A stretch of DNA of 64,000 nt from Channallabes apus (GCA_030522415.1 CM060121.1:4020476-4084475), one strand, 5' to 3'; shown: positions 1 to 11,124, numbered from the stretch's first letter. Program-made: numbers and translations. The notes: generated from the letters alone by a model not told the origin.

Positions 1-1345
1 TTGTTAGGCTGGCACTGAACAAACAACACTAGCATTCAAATTATGTGAAGTTCCCTTCGATTACCAGTGTCACTATGTACCATCTACTGTAGTTCATAAA
101 TATTTTTGGAAAGTAATGTGATTTTTGAAATTGAGCTTTTTTGATGCTATTTTTTTGCAGTAACAAACATTACATTAACTGTTTAGGAATTACATCCAGT
201 ATTTTTACATTAACGGACATATAAGGGTTGATATGTTAAGACCCATAAAATATAATGATAATTTTTTGCATCATGTAGACTTAAATCTGGAATCCATGGA
301 TATTGACAAATGCTGACGTTCCTCCCTTGAGATTCTTTGCCTGCACTTTACAGCAGCTGCCATCGGTCGCTGCTTGTTTGTGTATCTTTGTGTCTTCAGT
401 AACTAAAAAAGCATGCTTTGTTGGGTTGAGTGATTTTAAGTGATTACATTTTTTTGCACTAAAAAATCTCTTCGTTGCTTTAGAAGGATATTTTGGTCAT
501 TATCCATCTGCACCGTGAAGTCTTATCAGCTTTGACGCATTTAACTGAAACCTGGTAGGAAGTACAGTACTATACACTTCAGAATTCATCCTGCTATCTT
601 CAGTCACATGATCAGTGAACACCAGTGACCCAGTTTCATTAAGAGCCGTACAAACTCCAGCTTTGTATCATGAGCCCTTCCTTTCCTTCTCCATAATCTT
701 GCCTTCCCATCATTTTGGTACATCTGTCTTCAGGATCTGTTTTCAGAATCTTGTCCCAGGACTACGCAGGCTTTTAGATGGTGGTTTGCATGTTCAGGTG
801 AACCCTCTTTATGTATTTTCATGAAGGCGTTTCTTGATTGTAGACTGTGACAATCACCTTAACCATGACCTTGTTCTTGACTTGGCTAGATATTGTGCTG
901 GAGTATTTCTTCACCAAAGGAAACGGTTCTGCAGTCATCCACTTCAGTTGTCATTATGTGGTCGTCAAGGTCTTTTGGTGTTGCTGAGCACAGCAGCGCA
1001 TTTGTAATTTTTTAATAAATCGCTGATTGGGCACATCGTAATGTTCCTGCTATGGCTTTGATAGGTCTGTTTGGCTTTTCATTCATGTGCATCAGCACCT
1101 ATTGAGTCTGCACGTTGAGAATTCCAAAGAACAGCTCCTTAATTTGAAATAACCAAGGAACTGCTTATTAGTTATTAGTTGTCCAGTTATATTTGAGCCA
1201 TAAAACACTGGCTGTTTAAAAAAGTCTGTTTAAAAGTAAACATTATACCTTATTCAGATATGTATTGCTTTATTTCAAATATATTGTAATGGCAAACAGT
1301 GACAAAATGATGAAAAAAGATGTCCAAATACTTATGCATGTATGA
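1..1345. repeat. Old DNA-transposon-like interspersed repeat, non-coding remnant
   Basis: The stretch reads like a decayed copy of a widespread teleost interspersed repeat. I recognise phrases of it, such as the segment about a third of the way in that precedes the words for cold-shouldered coding frames in other fish copies, and the terminal phrase 'gtccaaatacttatg' near 1322-1336, which is typical of the end of Tc1-like repeats. No frame is open beyond about 70 codons. Several TAC(A/T)GTA heptamers lie in it (85, 563). The family name is from memory of similar repeats, not a search, and the left edge lies outside the window. Confidence 0.45.
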
Positions 1346-2385
1346 AACGAATGGTGTATGAAGTTCAATTAAGCCTTTGGGACTGCTTATGATGTTGAGA
1401 GCAATAACTATTTAATTAATAAGTACTGTATATAGATATATTTTTTTTACATTAGGTTTCTATTTGCCGTTTTAGCAAGCCTATCATTACTGTATTATTA
1501 GCCATTACAACAGGAAGAAAAGTCTAAATGTGTTAAAAACTATCATTAGCAAAAATCCTTTAGTATCATTAGTGTTAAACCATCACTAGAGGTTATAATT
1601 AAATAGAGTGTTTTTATTATTATTATAAGCACAATATGTGTTCCTACTAGCAAACACTCGGCTCAGTACAGAAAGCAGATGATCATGAACGCTTGGCTAA
1701 TTTAAACTCATTTTATGCACTTTTATTTCATCCTCGAACAGTATAAGCGCTAAATTATATTCCTTCAAATAAACACGAGTTTAGAAGTTCGCCTCAGGTC
1801 ACTAATGATGGCGAGCTAGTCAGTTAGCTACAGCTAGCTACAGTGTTTTTAGCTAGGCATGGGTTTAATGTGTTGCTAATGATGATGATAAACAGCTAGC
1901 CAGTTAGCTAATAACACTAGATGTTGTTTGATTTAAAAAAAAAAAAAAAAAAAAAAAAGGCTTCTCTCAGAGGGAAGAGTGACGAGTTTATAAGCTAATT
2001 TATTGCTATTGTTGTGTCTCAATGTTTTAAAAAGCTAGCTAGCTAGTTTTAGGACTGGACTGTACTTTTTTACTTTTTTAATACTCTCTGAGAACTATGG
2101 AGAGTTTATAAACTAGTCTCAGGTCACTGTGTGTCTCTGAGAATGATGATAGTGATTTTGTTGGGTAACATTAGCTAGCTAGCCGGCTATCAACTGATTG
2201 TTGTTGTTTTTTTCACAAACCTAAGGAACGGGATCTTAATATGTTACCAATGTTTGTGTTTTAGCTTTGACTAAATTACTGCGATTTGCTAAGGAAGTAG
2301 CCTTAAAGTGTAATATTTAGCATCTACATAAATAAAAGAAAGGTTTTGACTGTGCAACGGTCAGAAATCGCTCTTTTCGTTATAT
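1346..2385. other. AT-rich gene-free stretch with AGCT-rich patches and a poly-A run
   Basis: No open frame or recognisable element is seen. There is an uninterrupted run of 24 A at 1935-1958. Clusters of the palindrome AGCT/GCTAGC recur at about 1815-1910, 2033-2050 and 2170-2185, giving the stretch a low-complexity look. Two TAC(A/T)GTA heptamers occur at 1424 and 1488. Confidence 0.5.
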
Positions 2386-2393
2386 ATTTACGT

Positions 2394-2548
2394 CAGTGGT
2401 GGTTTTAGGGCGAACTGAACAGCCGCCCAGGAAATGCCGGGCGGGGGGACTGGGTGGGGGAGTGAGGGCTGGAGGTGATGAAGGGCGGGGGGGGGCGCGC
2501 CGGGAGGGAGTCTCGCCCAGGGAGCAATTCAGTGTAGAACCGCCACTG
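2394..2548. mobile_element. 155-bp hAT-type MITE with exact 8-bp target duplication and G-rich core
   Basis: The element starts CAGTGGTGGTTTTAG and ends with GTAGAACCGCCACTG, whose reverse complement begins CAGTGGCGGTTCTAC, so the ends form a terminal inverted repeat. It is flanked by the identical 8-mer ATTTACGT at 2386-2393 and 2549-2556, the target duplication length of hAT transposons. It encodes nothing. The middle (about 2440-2512) is strongly G-rich on the plus strand with many runs of three or more G, so it could fold as a G-quadruplex. The open frame that crosses it (2396-2713) is incidental. Confidence 0.85.
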
Positions 2549-2556
2549 ATTTACGT

Positions 2557-2968
2557 TTTATATATTGGAGGTCCTGAAACTCAGGTCTCAGGTATAAGAA
2601 AATCTGTACAGTATGTCTCTATATCTGTCTGTCCAACCAGATTTCGTCACGGCATCACGCAAAACTGGACAGAATTTAATAAAATTTTGGCAATACTTAG
2701 GTGCTTGCCTTAAGTTTAGCCTGCCCCATGAGTGACATTAAAATGTTGGGTAAAAACGATATTATGAACAGTTAATTGCCAGATTTATTTGCTCAATGTA
2801 AACAAACACCTGCACCAATAGATGCTAATTAGAAATTAGATATTTATTTTTATATTAATTAGATATTAATGAATTAGCTAAACTGAATATTTTTAGTGGG
2901 ATAAGTTTATATTTTCACTTTCGCTGAAATAACAGTGCTGAAGTGGCGTAGGTGAATTTGAACTTATT
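2557..2968. other. AT-rich gene-free stretch
   Basis: Simple AT-rich sequence between two transposable elements. One TAC(A/T)GTA heptamer is present at 2607. I see no gene or element. Confidence 0.5.
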
Positions 2969-2986
2969 GGAGTCGTTCTAGGACGT

Positions 2987-3227
2987 GTGGGGCACTGGGG
3001 GCTCAGTGGTAGGTGTTTCGCCTGCCATATGGAAGGTCCGGGTTCAATTCCCATCCAGTGCCCAAAAACCCCAGCCACTGGATGCAGTGCCGGTCCCAAG
3101 CCCGGATAAAATGGGAGGGTTGCGTCAGGAAGGGCATCCGGTGTAAAACCTGTGCCAAGTTGTAATGTGGACTGGATATTCCGCTGTGGCGACCCCTCGT
3201 CGGGAGCAGCCGAAAGAACAACAACAA
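2987..3227 (+). mobile_element. tRNA-derived SINE with 18-bp target-site duplication
   Basis: A tRNA-like head holds an A-box-like GGGCTCAGTGGTAGGTG at about 3000 and a B-box-like GGTTCAATTCCC at about 3051, the internal RNA polymerase III promoter. The body contains phrases common in teleost SINEs (aagcccggataaaatggga; gtggcgacccctcg). It ends in a short AAC-rich tail. The flanks GGAGTCGTT(C/T)TAGGACGT at 2969-2986 and 3228-3245 match at 17 of 18 bases, the mark of LINE-driven insertion. The near-perfect duplication suggests a fairly recent insertion. Confidence 0.9.
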
Positions 3228-3245
3228 GGAGTCGTTTTAGGACGT

Positions 3246-3650
3246 ATCTTAATCCTTATTCCGATCTACTTTTTCCATTTCTCATCTGTGATTCTCTCTC
3301 CGATTACCGAACAGGGAGTGTATTTGGCTGACGACGAAAGAAGGACAACTTAGTGTGTGAACAAGGTATAAGATACTCAACCTTACAGAATGTGATTTGT
3401 TTGTATTAATAAGTTAGACAGAGAGTTCTGCTGTACAGAAAGACAGACGGACAGACATGTACGTGGGCTTTAACCTGAAATAATAATAATAATCACTGAT
3501 TACATTAAAGATCAGCAGATTATTTTAGCTTTAACCTTTTAACTATTTTTACAAACTCCTTTCCCGTCAACGACGTGTACTAACTCTAGTCATATCTATT
3601 AGTAATTAAGAAGCCCTTGAAGTATATAGGATTAGTATAATAGTCTTAAT
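3246..3650. other. Gene-free stretch, nothing recognised
   Basis: AT-leaning sequence with a short AAT run near 3480. No element or exon recognised. Confidence 0.4.
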
Positions 3651-3654
3651 CCCT

Positions 3655-4075
3655 GTTTCAATATGGCTGTATGTTTCATGTCTATTTTTATGCGAAGCAT
3701 TCGCTTATTGCTCATGCTTGTGTTTCCACGCGTCCATATGCCGGTGCCCGTTTTAAGTGTTTTCTCACCGTCTGTCCAAGAATTTATAAAGTACCTTGGG
3801 CAAGCTCTGGCTGGCGTAGAGTCTCTAATGGCAAGGGCGTTGCAGGGAGGGCACGCTGTATCACGGCCAGCTCTCGTCCTCTTCAAGTGACACCGCTGAC
3901 AGCCAACGACGGCCGATGACCTTTCCTCATTACGGCCATGTGTGTCCAAGCGCTAGCGCCTCGGGCTGGCAATTCAACTGAGTCAACATTGGGCCCGAGC
4001 CATGCAACACACACGCAGGGGGGGAATAGGAGAGCCATTGCACAACATCTGCTGCCTCTATTTGAGAGGGGGGGT
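3655..4075. other. Candidate conserved noncoding island
   Basis: This block has balanced composition, high sequence complexity, no repeat signature and intact CpG sites, unlike its AT-rich and repeat-rich flanks. Overlapping open frames on both strands (3632-3949, 3663-3919) show no domain and lie in several frames at once, so I do not call a gene. The look is that of a teleost conserved noncoding element, but conservation cannot be seen from one sequence. Confidence 0.3.
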
Positions 4076-4369
4076 GCTTGGGCGGGGGTAAAAAAAAAAA
4101 AACACTTGGGATTCTCACTGAGAATCTTTACACATCTTACAGTTAATTATCTGTAAGATTTAGTGTGTTACACTTCAGAAACACTGAAAGGTGATAGCCA
4201 TGGTTAGCTCACACGCTGTGAACGAAACCCCATTGATCGTTTATTGATAACAGAGTCTCGTACCGTGCTTTCTATGAACCGGTTGCTTATGGACCAAAGT
4301 TTCCTTTTTACTGTATACACTCATTTACACTGGATCAGGACTACAGTATGGACTGAACTGTCTTTAAGG

Positions 4370-4480
4370 CGTAAGTATGTTCTGGAAGTATTGGCACCCT
4401 CTTAGTGGGAAAAAAAAACAAAGGGTTAAGGCTTTCCAATCTTATGGGGAAAATCTAATGGTATAAGAAAGATATATATA
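4370..4480. repeat. Tc1/mariner-like terminal fragment
   Basis: The phrase 'tctggaagtattggcaccct' matches in pattern the Tc1-like end at 6648-6683 ('ttccagaattattggcaccc'), a motif widely found at the ends of fish Tc1-like repeats. Only this end is recognisable here. Confidence 0.5.
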
Positions 4481-4641
4481 TTTTTTTATTATTGAATTAG
4501 GTTTGTCCTCATCCTCTTAAACCATAACAAAAAATATAAATATTATAGATCTATTTTTAAATGTAAATATACCAATAATTGGTTTGAATAATCCTGAAGC
4601 TGGATGTTAATCTATAATTATAGTGGGATGGTGTACCATAT

Positions 4642-4642
4642 G

Positions 4643-4683
<41 letters not shown>

Positions 4684-4690
4684 CATTATC
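4642..4690. repeat. (ATT)n microsatellite
   Basis: About fourteen units of ATT with minor decay at the 3' side. The poly-isoleucine open frame over it is a by-product. Confidence 0.9.
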
Positions 4691-4830
4691 ATAATTCATC
4701 ATTGTGACATCATAAAAGTGACAGACTGTTTCCAAATTGCACAATCAGATGATATAAATATGTTTTCTTATTACTTTTACCTTGGTTTATTTTAACTTTA
4801 ATGAAATGTACCTAAAAGATTAAAGCTGCG

Positions 4831-4844
4831 TACTGTATACTGTA
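4831..4844. other. Tandem pair of TACTGTA heptamers
   Basis: Two TACTGTA heptamers stand directly next to each other at 4831-4837 and 4838-4844. This is the sequence left when a Tc1-type element with CAG/CTG overhangs excises from TA. The pair is an example of the pattern seen across the window. Confidence 0.4.
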
Positions 4845-5029
4845 TGATGGGGCGGAGCTTATTTCTGGGCCAGAAAAAAAGAAACAGAAAGCTGAAATCA
4901 AGACATTTTGCCAGATCTGTTGAATAGAAGATATTCTAAATAAAAATGTTTTAGGTCTCTTTAAAGTTATGTGATGAATATAGGAATAAAAACCCTTTGA
5001 AAAAAAAAAAACTGCAGCTTTTAGTCGAA

Positions 5030-5590
5030 AAAGCCACAATGGAAGCGTTTTGCATCTACAGCATTCTTTTTTCAGCTTTTTTTTCCTTCTCTGTAAAGGC
5101 ATTTGTGATATTTTGTTAGTACTACAAGTACACTGTGAAGAGAAAACAATTTCAGCAAATTCATTTCCGAGCGTGGCCTCATTTAACCTCCGGCTTTGTC
5201 GCCTGAAACATGAGACTGAATTGTTTGTCTGCATCTGTAGCGGTTATTCACATGAAGCTTTTATTCCAGGTAGCTTTTGCCGCTACCGCGTAGTTTGCCG
5301 GAGGCTTCGCAACGGAGAGTAGTCTTGGTCACGAAAGCGTCGCAGCGTTTAGATGAATCATGTCCTAACCGTCGGAGTGTTCAGAGTGATACTGCGCTGC
5401 TGTTTCGTAATAATGTTGTAGTTACGGCACTCGAGTGGGGGAGAGAGAGATTTGGATTCTTGAGCGTGAATGGGAAGAAGGCCAGTCGCATATTGACGCG
5501 TGTTGGCCTGCGCTAGTGCTACATTCCTCCTCGTCACATCTAATTACACGCCTGTTGATTGATATATGGGGAATTAGAAGCGAAACATGC
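5030..5590. other. Candidate conserved noncoding island
   Basis: High-complexity, repeat-free sequence with homeodomain-like TAATTA and Sox-like ATTGTTTG words in the 5140-5290 and 5540-5590 parts. Short open frames on both strands (4812-5234 minus, 5050-5322 plus, 5277-5516 plus) overlap without any domain or plausible splice structure. I infer a noncoding regulatory island rather than a gene. Confidence 0.3.
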
Positions 5591-5839
5591 GCAGGGGTCT
5601 CGGCGTGAATGGAGACACGCTTCTCTTTTAGAGTTTTTCTGTTTAAACAGAAGCCTGTAGGGCACGAGTGATGTTAGAGCGCGAGTGTTTGAATAAATTA
5701 GTGCATCTAGTTGACTTTTTTTTTTTTGTGGTTCTGACGCATCATTTGCATTTATTTACTTGGCAAAAATTGATATCAGAAGCGACGTCGATGTGTTTCC
5801 AGTTCAGAACGAGTGTGACACGGACTATTCACACACTAC

Positions 5840-6022
5840 GGGCAATGTTGAAACGCCAATTTGCCTAACCTGCATGTCTTGGGGAAGAAAACCAGAGTAC
5901 CCAGAGGAAACCCACCAAGCATGGGGAGAACATGCAAACTCCATGCACACAGACCCGGGGCGGGAATCGAACCTGGACCCTGAAGGTGCAAGGCGACAGT
6001 GATAACCGCGACACCGTGCAAT
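5840..6022 (-). mobile_element. tRNA-derived SINE fragment, main family
   Basis: The same repeat as the full copy at 9380-9770, here covering only the head-proximal half. Read on the minus strand it has the tRNA-like head near 6020 with a B box (GGTTCGATTCCC) near 5970, then the body phrase about 'ggagtttgcatgttctcccc'. It is diverged and lacks the 3' tail. Confidence 0.75.
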
Positions 6023-6370
6023 GTCATTTGTTTTCTTCAAAATTTAAAGATGCAGTATGCAGGGTTTTTTTTTTAACAATGGACTTGTATCTGTTTGTCT
6101 AGTTCTTTCATTTCATTAGGGTTCTGTTTCAAATACAGTAGATGTCACGCTCTTTCCCGAAAACATATAAAGTCAGTTTGTCATGTTGCGGAGAAACCGT
6201 GAAGCGCTCCATGAGGATGATATAATAGTTAGTTTCAGTATCTACAGATCAATTAATCATGAGCCTTTGCTAAACTTAACAGGACATAACAGGTTTTAGT
6301 CTCAGCCTCAGGCACTCACTGGCTGTGAGCTTCACAATCATGAAACTAGCTGGTTGGTTTTACTCTCTCC

Positions 6371-6395
6371 TGTGTGTGTGTGTGTGTGTGTGTGT
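6371..6395. repeat. (TG)n microsatellite
   Basis: About twelve TG units. Confidence 0.9.
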
Positions 6396-6435
6396 TTCCT
6401 GGCAGGCAAACAAACTTTAATGCATCTCAACAATT

Positions 6436-6438
6436 AAA

Positions 6439-6488
<50 letters not shown>
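6436..6488. repeat. A-run followed by (AT)n microsatellite
   Basis: Eleven or more A followed by about twenty AT units. Confidence 0.9.
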
Positions 6489-6490
<2 letters not shown>

Positions 6491-6645
6491 TCAGTTACAG
6501 TGTCAATCAAACTGCCTTGTTTGGGTATAAGTAGGCGGGTCTTAGTCGGATTTTTCTTCAACAGAGCAACATTTAAACACAGTAAGCGACATCACCTTTA
6601 AACTACATTATGTGAATGTATAAAACAATTACCAAGCGCAGGATT

Positions 6646-6715
6646 GTACAGTGCCTTCCAGAATTATTGGCACCCTTCATAAATTAGGAAAAATTTTGTT
6701 GTTGGCCTTTCGCAC
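6646..6715 (+). repeat. Tc1-like transposon end
   Basis: The sequence TA-CAGTGCCTTCCAGAATTA followed by ttggcaccctt is a typical fish Tc1-like terminal repeat that starts CAGT after the target TA. No matching opposite end is evident nearby, so the copy is probably truncated. It matters because an element beginning CAG would leave TACAGTA or TACTGTA on excision. Confidence 0.6.
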
Positions 6716-7352
6716 AGGTTTGACGCCTGATGCCCTTCCTGGTCATTGGGTGGGAATTTTAAACCGGGGCCTCTTCCTCATGGCAAATGGGATACCTACT
6801 GTGATCGTCAATTGAAAAATCAAGCATCAGGACTAGACGTGTTAACTTGCGCTGCTTCTTGCAAAACCTGTGCAACGCAATCCAAGCCATTAGATCCGGA
6901 AAAAAGGGGGTCCGTAATGTGTTAAATACTATAATTAGCCGAAACAATTAGCCGTTATCCGTCAGTGTTATTAGAGGTAAGCGGTACGAAGGCTGCAGTT
7001 TATTTATCTCGCAGTATTCCGTTCTATATTCATCAGCACATCTACCTCCATCCATCTCACCATCGCCTCCATGCACACACCAGCTTTCTTATAGAATAGA
7101 ACGGATGGATCCCCATATAGATTTTTTTTTTTTTTTTTACTTGAGCTAAGAGGTACTGTAACGGGTAACAGATTCGTGAGCCAGCGGACTGAGATCTTAT
7201 CTCCTTTATTGAACTCACGAGAGCTTCGGAGTCTGAAGGTAATCAATAGGTGAGGCATTACCATCCCGCATGACCGCGAGACCCCCCGGACATACAGTAC
7301 AGTACAGTGTGACCAGATGTGCACGGAGGAATTTATTCTGTGCTGATACCAA

Positions 7353-7355
7353 CTG

Positions 7356-7388
<33 letters not shown>
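7353..7388. repeat. (TG)n microsatellite
   Basis: About fifteen TG units, interrupted once at the 3' side. Confidence 0.9.
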
Positions 7389-7391
<3 letters not shown>

Positions 7392-7557
7392 TGTGAGTCC
7401 CAGTGCTTATTGTTGATGTGGTCACAAATGTGATGTGTGTGTCAGGATTGCTGTGACATATCAAACGTTTCCCTGTTGGCCCGGTCGCGTAGTAAAATAA
7501 AAATGCTAATTCAATTCGTCTTTCCAAAGCTGCTCTCGTTAGAATGTCCAGAGGAAA

Positions 7558-7603
7558 GCGTTATTATTATTATTATTATTATTTAAAAAAAAAAAAAAAA
7601 AAG
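7558..7603. repeat. (TTA)n microsatellite with A-run
   Basis: About seven TTA units followed by about eighteen A. Confidence 0.85.
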
Positions 7604-7859
7604 GAGCTAACCCTTATGTAAAATTGCATTAGTTCTCAATGGGAGTTCATTGGTCACCATGGAAACTGTGTAAACTCATAGGCACCCCTCGTGGCTCTCA
7701 GTGCTGTGATGCGTCCTCAGGAAATAATTGGGTAGATTTGAAAAAGCATGAAATTCTCCTGTTGAAAAGAAACATGATTGAATGAATTCTCAATTCTGAA
7801 TGGTTAGAATACAGTATGTGGGTTCATTTACTGTGTTACTGTTTCCATAGTAACGGCAT

Positions 7860-8170
7860 GTTTTCCTTTTTTTTTTTTTTTTGAAGTCTATTAAAAAAAA
7901 AATTCTAAAAAAAATATATTTAAAATTTGATTTGTTATATAATAAATAGTTTCTATGTGGGTTTATTTTTCGTAAGGAGATTAAATTTGGAAGGAGTCTC
8001 CAGTGTCAGTGCTTTGTAGTGAAAAAGAAAAAGGAAAAACGTTTTTTACAAAAAAAAAAAAAAAAAAAGAATCATACTAAGTTGCGTGCAAAAGTTTGCA
8101 CCCCCCCACGGTTCCTGGGTTAATAAAAATGAAGTTTTGTGTTTTACATAATCTAACATTCACACCACAC
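7860..8170. repeat. Homopolymer-rich stretch with fragments of dispersed repeats
   Basis: T and A runs at 7866-7884 and 8050-8068 flank a fragment at 7987-8010 (tttggaaggagtctccagtg) that recurs at 37253-37277 and in reverse near 23200. A second phrase at 8087-8105, 'gcaaaagtttgcacccccc', resembles the ends of Tc1-like elements seen elsewhere in the window (27060, 41300, 53190). Confidence 0.45.
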
Positions 8171-8329
8171 TTCTCCATTTAGTCAGTGTTTATCCCTCAC
8201 CTGCTCTCCCATAATAACCCAGCGGTGTAGCTTTAAAGGTGTATGAAAATAGAAATGCCCATTTGGATCTCGCAAGCTTGAAATAAAAGGCTTTTCTGTG
8301 ACTCGTGTAAAGATCCGAGTCTATTTTTT

Positions 8330-8960
8330 AATCTCTTGAGCTCTCGATGTAGCAGCGCGGATCCTTCCCGCGCATTCAGAGACACTTTAGCGCTGAACCC
8401 ACAGTCAGGGATCTGACTCGCTGCTTCTGCATCCGCCTTAGGTCAGCCGAAATAAATGTATGGATGCTGGCCTCGGCTGCGGCAATCAAAAAAAAAAAAA
8501 GTCCCTGTTCGCTGATTTCGACACGCTGCGCCCCGGAGGCTTAAACGTCTGGGCGATTTAAATTTCCACCAGAGACTTCCGGGCATCTGAAAAGCCTATT
8601 TCTGGACGAGAGCCGTGTCTGTTGAATCCCCACGAATCATGCGAGTGCTCGCATGGATGGCACTCTATATCGAGGCCCCCGACTCGCCTCGGTTATTCCG
8701 GATCCCACGGCGCAGGAGAAGCGGCGTAGGGGCTTTTCACCGACGCGGCTGGTCTTCGACACAGAGGACAGCTAATTACAGAAAAGCCATGGCAATTTAT
8801 CACGTTAAATTTAACCCGGGTGCGTTTCGAGCTTTCGCTGAACAGTAAACAGCTCGGTGTGCGGAGCGACGGAGCGTCACATGGCAGGTTGTGTGTCGCT
8901 CAGGTGGATGATCGGATTAAATCAGCTTTAGCGTTCGACTCTGTGTGAGTCGGCTTCTTT
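8330..8960. other. Candidate conserved noncoding island
   Basis: GC-balanced, repeat-free block with many CpG sites. Its right part (about 8770-8815) has words typical of developmental enhancers: a TAATTA homeodomain core and AT-rich spacers. The small plus-strand open frame 8615-8848 has no recognisable domain. I favour regulatory DNA over an exon; conservation is untested. Confidence 0.35.
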
Positions 8961-9136
8961 GTGTGGATGAAAAAACAGAATCGATGTCTGTAAATGAGTT
9001 TTTGATTTAAGTAAATATGAGTAAATGTTTATTCGTGATACAAAATATGAAAATAACACCGAATCGTGTAAATGTCCGCTGGAGCTAGAACAGGGTTGGG
9101 CTTTGCTTAGAATTTTTCTATTTACTGCATCAGACA

Positions 9137-9155
9137 TTATTACTATTATTAATAC

Positions 9156-9195
<40 letters not shown>
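9137..9195. repeat. (ATT)n microsatellite
   Basis: About seventeen ATT units with slight decay at the left. Confidence 0.9.
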
Positions 9196-9379
9196 GTCAT
9201 GTGATTGTACTGCATCTGTTTAGTTTTTGTGACATGCTGTCTAAATCCATCTACTGTAATGTAGGGATTTCCTTAGTATACTGTACATACTGTACGTGTT
9301 TAATACTCAAACCATATAAAAGGTTATAACACTCATACTCACCACTGTAGTACATAAACTGTAGTAAAGTGAAGGACCA

Positions 9380-9770
9380 TTCATTCATTCATCTTCTATA
9401 CCGCTTTATCCTTCTATTCAGGGTCGCGGGGGCCTGGAGCCTATCCCAGGAGGCTTAGGGCACAAGGCGGGGTACACCCTGGACAGGGTGCCAATCCATC
9501 GCAGGGCACACACACGTACTCACATACATGTACACATACTCATTCACACACTACGGGCAATTTGGAATGTCAATTAGCCTAACCTGCATATCTTTGGACT
9601 GTGGGAGGAAACCGGAGTACCCGGAGGAAACCCACCAAGCACGGGGAGAACATGCAAACTCCATGCACACAGAGACGGGAATCGAGCCTGGCCGGGGAAT
9701 CGAACCCAGACCCTGGAGGTGCAAGGCGACAGTGCTAACCACTACACCACCGTGCCGCCTATAATTTGGT
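9380..9770 (-). mobile_element. Full-length tRNA-derived SINE with 10-bp target duplication
   Basis: On the minus strand it begins near 9760 with a tRNA-like head carrying an A-box-like TGGTGTAGTGGTTAGCACTG and a B box GGTTCGATTCCCC. A conserved body follows ('tgtgcatggagtttgcatgt', 'cctgtccagggtgtac'), ending in an ATTC-type tail at 9380-9393. The 10-mer TGAAGGACCA occurs at 9370-9379 and again at 9771-9780, giving a target duplication. A short internal duplication of the B-box segment sits near 9680-9710. Partial copies of the same family are at 5840, 17725, 18418, 35137 and 46084. Confidence 0.85.
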
Positions 9771-9780
9771 TGAAGGACCA

Positions 9781-10307
9781 AATAGTATAAATAACTATTT
9801 GCTTAAATTGATTAAATGTCACTATGATTATATCACAGGGACCATATAGTATATAAAACTTTAATGCTCTAATAAATAAGTCTGCTATTATTATTAGCAC
9901 AGAATTTGTCATTCATTTCAATTGAGAAATCGTGAATTTTCATCAACCTTCATTCAAGTTACAAAGTAGTATCATAGCTCTAGTGATAGCACGTTATTTG
10001 TTGGAACGAATCTACTGTAGCAAGCTAACATTACAGCAATAAGTGCCCTTTATCGCATGTTGTATTAATCGATAGAATAGATTTAACCAGCTAATGCTAA
10101 TGATCTAAGGCGTAGATTGCAGGCTTTCTTCTCCTTCTTTCTTAAAACAAATCTCCGTCTAGATGAAAACGCTAAACACGCCCTCACGAGCATGCCCGAA
10201 CCAGCAGATGGCGATCTAACCCTAACCATGAAGCTACGTTCGATCAACAAGCTAAAAAAACATTGTCTTTAAAAACACCACCATGTATGTAGCAAATTCT
10301 ACTCAAC
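9781..10307. other. AT-rich gene-free stretch
   Basis: No element or exon recognised. One TACTGTA heptamer occurs at 10013. Confidence 0.4.
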
Positions 10308-10309
10308 TA

Positions 10310-10524
10310 CACTAAGTCCCCTACATACAAACAAGTTCCATTCCAAGAGCTCATTCATAAGTCCAGTTTGTTTGTAAGTAAAACTACATTATTATTATTA
10401 TTGCGCTATATATTACAGTATATATTCCGCTTCTTAGCGACGCATGAAGCACACATGAGAGAATGTATGGCGATTGAACATGCATGATCTTAACTCATAA
10501 TGTTCGTATGTAGGGGACTTACTG
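10310..10524. mobile_element. 215-bp TA-flanked MITE (Tc1/mariner type)
   Basis: The left end CACTAAGTCCCCTACATAC and the inverted right end CAGTAAGTCCCCTACATAC match at 18 of 19 bases. Both ends are flanked by TA (10308-10309 and 10525-10526), the Tc1/mariner target. There is no coding capacity. A short ATT run lies inside. Confidence 0.8.
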
Positions 10525-10861
10525 TATAATCTTAGTAGAATGTAGAGAGGTTACAGAGCGAGCAGCCATGTTGGCACGATGTCGAACTCTTCTAAGAGAT
10601 GATGACACTTTTCCAGCTTTTCCAGGCACAAAGTTCATCCAACCTGTAACAGGAAATTGAACTGTTCTTTTTTTAAAGTGACCCTTTATATTCATTGTGG
10701 TATAAAGTTAAGATGCAGAAGTGTGGGCTAAGTGGCGGCTTTTAAAAAGAAAACCATTCAGATTAATCAAAAAGAGAGAGAGAGAGAAAGCGAGAGAAAA
10801 GATGACTCATTAGTGCATAGAACTTCCCCAGCATTTGTACTTCCACTTCCTGGGGATTTGT

Positions 10862-11020
10862 TCTTATAGCGCTTTTCCTTTTTTGTTTTAATTGGTTTTG
10901 ACTACCGCTGCTTTCTGAATAGCAGCATACATGGTAAGCTGTAACAATAGCGCTAATGTACATAGAAATCCTATACACACACACATACACACATATACTA
11001 ATTGGATAGAACATTACAAT
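10862..11020 (+). repeat. Dispersed repeat, copy A of a direct pair
   Basis: The block starting 'tatagcgcttttcctttttt' and running through a CACACA patch is repeated at 12508-12650 with about 85-90 percent identity by eye. The start phrase also resembles the repeat at 60871. The two copies lie about 1.65 kb apart in the same orientation. Confidence 0.7.
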
Positions 11021-11124
11021 GCACAGCATTATGCTCTGTATTGTGTAGGTTCCCGTTCTGCCACTAGGGGCGTGACTTCACAAGTGCTCTGGTGTCAGGC
11101 TGTAGTTTGGGAGGTGGGACCTTG

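Noticed and set aside
1800..2190. AGCT-rich patches as a regulatory array
   Set aside because: The spacing is irregular and the surrounding DNA is simple AT-rich sequence; chance low complexity is sufficient.
4812..5234. 140-codon minus-strand frame
   Set aside because: Phenylalanine and lysine runs arise from A/T homopolymers; the region overlaps frames on the other strand and looks noncoding.
9700..9765. Functional tRNA gene at the SINE heads (also 3000, 18420, 46090)
   Set aside because: A and B boxes are present but the sequences do not close into a cloverleaf with a 3' acceptor stem, and each is followed by a SINE body.
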